This document shows positions 56,592-64,000 of a stretch of 64,000 nt of DNA, piece after piece. The notes beneath the pieces are model-generated. The model worked only from the letters and a program-made list of their open reading frames with translations. It ran no database searches and was not told where the DNA came from. The stretch is from positions 291,312 through 355,311 of the forward strand of contig QRDG01000241.1 of NCBI GenBank assembly GCA_012064385.1, in the 5' to 3' direction. The translations under genes and the position numbers were made by a program. Within the stretch, counting starts at the first letter, position 1, and each line of letters starts with the position of its first letter. Origin of the DNA: Puccinellia tenuiflora. Its lineage: Eukaryota > Streptophyta > Magnoliopsida > Poales > Poaceae.

Positions 56592-58189
56592 CCTAGAAGG
56601 CAGTGTTAGGCGGATCAAGGCGACCAGGTAAAGGGCACAAACATTTCACCCAATATATTCCTATGAATAGCACAGGAGGTCTATATTTAGCCAACAAAAG
56701 GACGACAAAACTGGAGGCGAGAATTTGCAGGCGTTCACAAGAACAACGACTCTTTTGGACAGTACGCAGAGGCAAACACTGCGAATGTTGGTAGAGCAAC
56801 ACCACCCCTAGACACCATGTAACAACCAAGCTGTAACACATAATGGCAATGGTTAGGCCATTGACAAAAATAAATGAAACAGGCATAAAGGGTAAATAGA
56901 GCATCTGACCCTTATTTTTTATTATAGTACAATGACCAAATATAGTAGTATCTACGCATATTGATACAATCAGAGAAAGAAACTGCAAATGGGAGTGGTT
57001 CAGCAGATGAAACAAAGGCACCATACTTAGACAAAGATAGAACATCAACCAAAGCAAAATCAATAAAAGAAAAACTGATAGAACACATGGCACTATAACG
57101 GCATAAGTAGTAAGGAGCACTTGTATTTTGGTCCTAAACATGCACATAACATATGTATAATGTAGCCTTTTGTGAAGATCTCCAAGGTTAGAAAGTTTAA
57201 TAGGTCGGTCAAAAGATAAAAAAGGTATACAAAAAAAAAATTTATTTTAGATGGTAGACCTTATGATGTGTTCGTGTTGAACTATATAGAGTAACATACC
57301 CATTCCTAACCAAGTTTCTGAGCAACCATATCCTCCTTGGTCTCCGTACAGAATCTACCTACACTGCTTCGTCAAGCAAATTGTGGCAAATACGATCTGC
57401 GTGCCCCTTCCGGCATTGCTCTCATGGTAGCTTGACATGTGATTATCAGCTTCTGTCCAAATTTACTTTTACATAAAAACTTGACATGTAAATTTTGTAG
57501 GCAGAGTATGTATCAGCTAACACGAAAGACAATGAAGGATCAACTTTATTAAAGTGCACCATGTTCATTAACTTTTGCTCTCTGACTATCCCCATGCTTA
57601 GTTTTTGCTAATGGTCAACCATAACATAATGGATGAAACACACGGAAAAGAACGAAAAAGAACAAAGGCTAGCAATTGAGAAAAGTCAGTACTACAGTCT
57701 ATGCTTGTATAATTCTGACCTTAGATCAATTGTTTCTTCCATCTAACATAATCCATTAAAAATTCAAATAGCAGGGCTACAAATATAACAAATAAATCCC
57801 CACCATTTGGACGTGGTCTGGTGCCAGGAAAGGGAGATAACTAACTGAGTCAGCGTGCCAATATAGTGATATATTCTATCACATGATCTTCTACCCATAC
57901 TCAAATCACAGAACTTAATTTAAAAACTCAACAGATACATGGGAGGAAGGCCAAATATATTCCAACTGTAGGTTCTGTTTAGTCAATGAAATAGTTATCT
58001 CATACGCAACTGCCACCTCCAACTATATTCCATCATTTACAATAATTCCTGAAAGATGCCAAAAAAAAAAAAATCTCTTCAGCCATTTAGTTTCATGGAA
58101 CAGGTTGTGTGCGCAAGACCAAATGAATACACGATGTGTGGCATTCTTCAACGGTGAGGGGAGAAGAGGCAGAGGAGGCCAGGCTTACC

Positions 58190-58300
58190 TTATGTGTGGC
58201 ATTCTTCAACAGTGAGGGGGAGAAGAGGCGGAGGAGGCCTGTTGTGCTGCTGGCCGCATCCTCTTCTTCCCCAGTCCATTGAAAATATCATGAAGACCTA
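58190..58300 (-). other. Exon-like segment inside the Helitron, with a local duplication
   Basis: On the minus strand it is bounded by TTTAG| on one side and ATAAG|GTAAGC on the other, a strong donor. About 50 bases (GTGTGGCATTCTTCAAC...GAGGAGGCC) are duplicated next to it at about 58137-58187. No family recognised; the frames are short. Confidence 0.4.
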
Positions 58301-60462
58301 AATAATACACTGTGTCAGAGCCATAGAAATATCATTTGCTAAATGAATTCCTCATCGATCGAGAATAAATAGTACAAAAATACAACAAAAAACAATATGG
58401 AGATTCCGTATCCAGAGCTTTTGTTGGAGTTAAAAAAATCAGGTGATAACGTATCGTATTTATTAGGAACATAAGCAATATAATTTGACACGGTCGTTAA
58501 CCTAGAGTAAAAAAAACTCTGCTAAAATGCTCTCTTTAACACGTACGTGGAAGGCTAGAGATATCATGATGTTTTACCAAGATGTTTAATTATTAGGGGA
58601 TGACAATTTACTTACATAATCTTCTCTGTAAGCACCAATCAATTCATGTGCAAATCAATTGGTAAATCAAACAAACATCATGCACCACGGATTACCTTGC
58701 TTAAGTATAAATAACCAATCTAAATTCCTAGTTCAAGAGAACGAATAGGGGGCAAAAAAAATAGAAGCTTCACTGATTGGGAAGCTAATAAGCTAAAGAG
58801 ATGATGTCCAGGGAAAAAGAAATGTGTCATTTCAAGCCTGAGCAAAATGCAGTATATTTTTCCTTTACATACAGAAAACAGAGGGTAGTTATGATACTCT
58901 ATACAGAGCTGGACATTATCAAGAGACTGACCCAACATAAGCATATTCTTATAGAGGGACAGAGACCATAAAATATTGTTAGACTTAAAGAACAACCCAG
59001 ATCAATGAGTGCCAGAATTAAACTAACAAACTAAACATAACCAAATGATATATGGGCTACCATCCATAAATGAACAATGTTAGGCATTTAGAGAGACCAA
59101 ATCCAGGAAAGATATGTTGGCATTCAAGACACTGAGCATTTCAAATCTGATGACATGTAAGCAGCTGCAGGAACCACCTATCAAAATCAATATTCAAATG
59201 CATCATCTAACAATAGCAGATATGGTTGACCGAATACTTTATCAGGTCTAGATATTGGTGTAAGTTTTCTGCCTGACGAAAATAAAAGGAATCAATTACT
59301 ATGTTAAAACATTTTGCATGCATTTAAATTAAGATATGAGAGGCACGAATTAGGATAGAAACCGAGCTTGTCTAGACGTCAGTATGAATAATAAATATTT
59401 AAATGCACCAGCCTAGCATTTGCCAACATAGTAGACCTCATCTGGTCTAGAAATCAGCACACATTTGCTACCTGGAAAAAAATGTAATCACAAGTATGAA
59501 CTGAAGACATTAAACCTACATAAATGTGATCACAAGTTCAGAACCAGTATCATCTAGAAGACGAAAAGGTGAAAGAGGTAGATACATTACAATTTTTTGG
59601 CAAAATAGAAGTTTGAGGCTTAAATATGCATTGCTCAATCCTACATAATTCTGAAAATTCCCGTACTAAATCCACTAAATCCTGCGGCGAAGCAAAACGT
59701 ATGACATAATTTTACATAAGGCAACCAATTCTTAATAGCATAAAAAATCTGACCTTTGGAACACCTCAAATCTTGTGGCATGATAGCTAGGTTGGTTGTG
59801 GCGCCCGTTCTCGCTGTGGCAGTAGCACCAACGCAGGGGTAGTAGATACAGTTGCTTTGCTACCACCACAACCTCACCACCCAACCAAGGTCAAGGCTGC
59901 AAGCATCTCCTAAAGAGAAACATATAAAACATGATTACTCATAAATAGAAATCGTGGAGATAATTTCATGAGCATAATTTATATTCTTATAGTTGCAACA
60001 GATAAGTATCAACCAGCCTAAGTTACAACCACCTATTCTGATGTCATGCTATACCTAGTAGTTATATTTTTTTATTCGAACTGATCTGTTTCTCAACTAA
60101 ATATTTGTGTATTTTAGAAGCCAGAAGTTGTTAAAAAATCCTACAACCTGATGCTCGGCTGACTGTAATACTCACTGACCAGATGGTAAAGAGAAACATA
60201 TGAATAAAATTGTAAATCAACTTGGCAATGAATCATCTTAGCTACTACTCAACCAACTTGGCAACAAAACATTCTTGATGAAGCACAAATGACCAGAATA
60301 GTAAATAAACCTTCAAATCATTCAAGAATATTTTCCGGTTGAAAATTAATCAAAGAAAACATATACAACGTAAGTGACCTGAAAAGGAAGAATTAAAGAG
60401 ACGTGAAGCAAGCACTTAATTTTTGCATGAGCAGACCAACCTCCTAAAAAGATCTAGTTATC

Positions 60463-62087
60463 CAAATAAAGGAATATATCGAAGTGAATGGTATGAAGAA
60501 AAGTCATACCTCTCATTTCTTTTTTAGAAAGGGACAATGAACCATGCATCATGAGAGCATGAGTGACAGAAATCCATGTATTGATCAAGACCACACACCA
60601 TGGCTAAGAGTCAACGTTTCAATCACATAAACCTAAAACAAAAATCATTTGATAATGTCATGAAGCAGATGGTGTGCAATTGAAAACATACATGAAGCAG
60701 TCTCCCAATTTATCACAAACCAAGGGTGGCAAGGAAATAACACCTTCAAAAGAAAAGAGGGAGCAATAACTGATTGCGCTGGCTAAGCCAGCTAGCAATT
60801 TTTTTTTTGATAATGTCAAGCATATGGTGTGCAAGTAAAAAAAACATACAGTAAGCAGTTTCCAATTCACCGTACCACAATGGAGAGCCACTATAGCTGA
60901 TTTTTACCTTTTATTAGCATGCTATCTGTATATATAATGCAAATTACAAATGTAGTACTAGGTGAGAAGCCTTTGAATTAGAGAACAAACGATCAAATGG
61001 ATTTAGTGACACTCTAGTTGGCTGTACATCAAAGGTTGTGTAGAAGATCAAATCACATAAGAGAACAACAATGAATAATATGCTAAACTGAGTACAAAAT
61101 ACTGAAACCATACCTACTGCATTTTGTTGGTGCATTTCCGCCACCAGCAGGAACATTATTCATGTTACATTACCAGAGTCCCATCATATAAATCTGCACA
61201 AACGTAAATAAAAACCTGAAATATTCCATTACGAAGTATGGATCGATCAAGAAAGAGAGGGAGATATCAATGATATATACTGCACAGGGACAGGGGCTAG
61301 CCAGATGCAGATGTGTCGTCTCCTTCCACCACTCTCCTCCCTCATTTGTCCTACACGTCCTCCAGTTCTAGTCCATCAAGAAATCAGTGGGAGAAAAATT
61401 ACATCTAACTAAAAGGTGGAATCACACTGAAAAATGAAGAAAATGAGAACATGGGACCATCAGATCTCAGCACGAAATCAGAACATTCAACTTACACCAG
61501 TGGGGGGCTTGGATACCTAGAGCTCGCGTTGGAGTTCTTCCCGGCTTGAGGATGACAAAGGTTGCTCGCATCCGGCTACAAATTGAGCGCCACAGAGGAA
61601 GGGGACGCACCATCTGCTTGGCCGGCAGCACGGGGGAGGATGATGGCCTTCTCGTCTATTCCACCGGCCCCTTCTCATCGGTCTTTCCATCCATGTGCTT
61701 CAAGGGGCGAGGAAGACGACGATGCTGCTGTGACGCGCATGGAGAAGATGGGACTGCAGAGGCGGTATGAGCTCGGCGACGGCGCGGAGGAGGGCGTGGA
61801 ATGGAGGCCAAACCCCCGGCCATTTCTCATCTTCCCCACCCAGCCATCCTCTGATCCAAACGTGGAGAAGAAGGCGGGTGAGGGGATCGGGGAGAGACGG
61901 GGAGGCGGATTGGGGAGGAGAACGGGCGAGGGGATTGGCTGGCTGGCGGCTAGGGTTTCCACCGTGCGGGCGCAGCTTATATACCTCACGGTGAAAAAAA
62001 CGGATGGCCGGGATTGCATCAAATCTCTATAGAACGGCTGAGAATGGCTAAGCTATGAGAAGTCCCATGTTTCTCCCAAGGATGTAT
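60463..62087 (+). repeat. Tandem duplication inside the Helitron, copy 1 (about 1.62 kb)
   Basis: Nearly identical to 62088-63709, with only a few substitutions and small indels in A/T runs. The junction lies at GATGTAT|CAAATAAAGG. The minus-strand promoter-like region is therefore present twice. Confidence 0.93.
61976..61983 (-). promoter_or_regulatory. TATA-like box with telobox leader in the Helitron, copy 1
   Basis: On the minus strand GAGGTATATAAGCTGCG is followed about 30 bases later by AAACCCTAG, a telobox-type leader motif common in plant genes for translation factors and ribosomal proteins. A C-rich, UTR-like stretch follows. The open frames on either strand here (for example 156 codons on the plus strand at 61562-62032) are not recognised as proteins. 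Confidence 0.5.
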
Positions 62088-63709
62088 CAAATAAAGGAAT
62101 ATATCGAAGTGAATGGTATGAAGAAAAGTCATACCTCTCATTTCTTTTTTAGAAAGGGACAATGAACCATGCATCATGAGAGCATGAGTGACAGAAATCC
62201 ATGTATTGATCAAGACCACACACCATGGCTAAGAGTCAACGTTTCAATCACATAAACCTAAAACAAAAATCATTTGATAATGTCATGAAGCAGATGGTGT
62301 GCAATTGAAAACATACATGAAGCAGTCTCCAATTTATCACAAACCAAGGGTGGCAAGGAAATAACACCTTCAAAAGAAAAGAGGGAGCAATAACTGATTG
62401 CGCTGGCTAAGCCAGCTAGAATTTATTTTTTTTGATAATGTCAAGCATATGGTGTGCAAGTAAAAACATACAGTAAGCAGTTTCCAATTCACCGTACCAC
62501 AATGGAGAGCCACTATAGCTGATTTTTACCTTTTATTAGCATGCTATCTGTATATATAATGCAAATTACAAATGTAGTACTAGGTGAGAAGCCTTTGAAT
62601 TAGAGAACAAACGATCAAATGGATTTAGTGACACTCTAGTTGGCTGTACATCAAAGGTTGTGTAGAAGATCAAATCACATAAGAGAACAACAATGAATAA
62701 TATGCTAAACTGAGTACAAAATACTGAAACCATACCTACTGCATTTTGTTGGTGCATTTCCGCCACCAGCAGGAACATTATTCATGTTACATTACCAGAG
62801 TCCCATCATATAAATCTGCACAAACGTAAATAAAAACCTGAAATATTCCATTACGAAGTATGGATCGATCAAGAAAGAGAGGGAGATATCAATGATATAT
62901 ACTGCACAGGGACAGGGGCTAGCCAGATGCAGATGTGTCGTCTCCTTCCACCACTCTCGTCCCTCATTTGTCCTGCACGTCCTCCAGTTCTAGTCCATCA
63001 AGAAATCAGTGGGAGAAAAATTACATCTAACTAAAAGGTGGAATCACACTGAAAAATGAAGAAAATGAGAACATGGGACCATCAGATCTCAGCACGAAAT
63101 CAGAACATTCAACTTACACCAGTGGGGGGCTTGGATACCTAGAGCTCGCGTTGGAGTTCTTCCCGGCTTGAGGATGACAAAGGTTGCTCGCATCCGGCTA
63201 CAAATTGAGCGCCACAGAGGAAGGGGACGCACCATCTGCTTGGCCGGCAGCACGGGGGAGGATGATGGCCTTCTCGTCTATTCCACCGGCCCCTTCTCAT
63301 CGGTCTTTCCATCCATGTGCTTCAAGGGGCGAGGAAGACGACGATGCTGCCGTGACGCGCATGGAGAAGATGGGACTGCAGAGGCGGTATGAGCTCGGCG
63401 ACGGCGCGGAGGAGGGCGTGGAATGGAGGCCAAACCCCCGGCCATTTCTCATCTTCCCCACCCAGCCATCCTCTGATCCAAACGTGGAGAAGAAGGCGGG
63501 TGAGGGGATCGGGGAGAGACGGGGAGGCGGATTGGGGAGGAGAACGGGCGAGGGGATTGGCTGGCTGGCGGCTAGGGTTTCCACCGTGCGGGCGCAGCTT
63601 ATATACCTCACGGTGAAAAAAACGGATGGCCGGGATTGCATCAAATGTTTATAGAACGGCTGAGAATGGCTAAGCTATGAGAAGTCCCATGTTTCTCCCA
63701 AGGATGTAT
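62088..63709 (+). repeat. Tandem duplication inside the Helitron, copy 2 (about 1.62 kb)
   Basis: Second copy, next to the Helitron 5' end. See copy 1. Near-identity of the two copies shows that the duplication is recent. Confidence 0.93.
63598..63605 (-). promoter_or_regulatory. TATA-like box with telobox leader in the Helitron, copy 2
   Basis: Same motif set as at 61976, about 110 bases inside the Helitron 5' terminus and reading inward, so a transcript could cover the whole element. Confidence 0.5.
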
Positions 63710-63717
63710 TCTTTAGA

Positions 63718-64000
63718 TTAGTGCTGAAAATTAATAATAAAAATAGACAAAAAGGTAATAAAAATACTCTTACGGCCCCGCACGTCAGGTGAGATCCGGG
63801 AGCATGGGTTTAAGAAAAATACTACCCGGATGATGACCGACGCTGCTCCACTTCGACTCCCTTGGCGACATCTCCATTTTGTTGTACGTCGACTCTCCTA
63901 GCTAGTAATTTATGTAGGTTTTCCTACATCAATTTCCCTTGCACGTGTCGCTCTATATCGACTCCACTTGCGGCTTACATCCAATCTTCTTTCAGCTTCT
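63718..64000. other. Continuation of the triplicated unit, then intergenic DNA
   Basis: 63718-63775 matches the sequence to the right of unit copies 1 and 2 (AATAGACAAAAA...AATACTCT...GCCCC). Beyond that, nothing recognised before the window ends. Confidence 0.5.

Larger units (their letters stand above)
55713..63717 (-). mobile_element. Non-autonomous Helitron, 8,005 bases
   Basis: Read on the minus strand it starts TCTAAAGAATACATCC at 63717 and ends GTTCGAATCTAG at 55713. A GC-rich hairpin lies nine bases before the CTAG. It sits between host A (55712) and T (63718) with no TSD, as Helitrons do. The joined flank ATTGTATAA|TTAGTGCTG matches the uninterrupted site in unit copy 1 (ATTGTATAATGACTGTCGG), a paralogous empty-site control. 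No Rep or helicase coding is present. The interior carries exon-like pieces in the Helitron's own orientation, near 61140, 59755-59900, 58190-58300 and 56477-56591, each next to GT or AG splice signals. It also has a promoter-like TATA region near its 5' end. This is consistent with captured gene fragments. Confidence 0.82.

Noticed and set aside
56593..57147. A 184-codon hydrophobic minus-strand frame in the Helitron
   Set aside because: AT-rich, leucine/valine-rich composition typical of intron-like DNA; no recognised membrane-protein family and no splice support.
61562..62032. A 156-codon plus-strand frame in both Helitron duplicates
   Set aside because: It is antisense to the TATA/telobox promoter-like region and overlaps the putative leader. 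Near-identity of the duplicates is recent and says nothing about selection.
55713..63717. Autonomous Helitron with Rep/helicase
   Set aside because: No frame shows the HUH or helicase motifs; the longest frames are under 200 codons.

Overview
The window is grass nuclear DNA, most likely from a Triticeae genome (wheat, goatgrass, barley or rye). This rests on the nested LTR retrotransposons, a BARE/WIS/Angela-like copia LTR, many CTCCCTCCGT-type Stowaway MITEs, Tourist and hAT MITEs, LINE tails and a Helitron with a typical grass 3' end. No bacterial-style gene organisation, tRNA, rRNA or CRISPR array is visible. All names come from reading the sequence; no database was searched.

Only one host protein gene looks intact: a SOB FIVE-LIKE (SOFL) family gene on the minus strand (12228-12899) with a TATA box 170 bases upstream of its start codon. 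Nearly everything else is mobile DNA, its decay products, or local duplications.

Layout. 1-2700: a left-truncated Mutator-like element between two 160-base direct repeats. 2700-4345: an old gypsy LTR with a decayed primer-binding site. 5277-7125: a copia solo LTR with a target-site duplication (TSD). 7132-14225: low-copy DNA with a LINE tail, the SOFL gene and a Tourist MITE. 14231-37385: a four-level nest. Outer element A is a non-autonomous gypsy-like element with 1.2-kb LTRs. Its 3' LTR is split by element B (3.6-kb LTRs around only 445 bases of internal DNA). The right LTR of B is split by solo LTR D and by element C, a Tat-clade-like gypsy element. Matching TSDs support each level (A ctatg, B cccgg, C gcggg/acggg, D cccat). 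Element C carries decayed gag and protease plus a reverse transcriptase that ends before RNase H and integrase. On the opposite strand it carries a five-exon gene of the 'putative gypsy-type transposase' kind.

37391-44940: a CACTA-like remnant, degenerate repeats, Stowaway and Tourist MITEs and a polyA retroposon inserted into a MITE. 44940-50300: a duplicated promoter-like locus interrupted by LINE and hAT insertions. 50860-55712: three diverged copies of a roughly 1-kb unit and a fold-back element. 55713-63717: an 8-kb non-autonomous Helitron with exon-like captured DNA and a 1.62-kb internal tandem duplication. The third 1-kb unit resumes after it.

The most interesting signal is in element A. 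Each LTR holds ten perfect copies of RCCGACAT, the extended dehydration/cold-responsive element bound by CBF/DREB factors, all upstream of the LTR TATA box and often as inverted pairs. About ten more lie in the internal region. This suggests a stress-responsive retrotransposon promoter, which is inference until tested.
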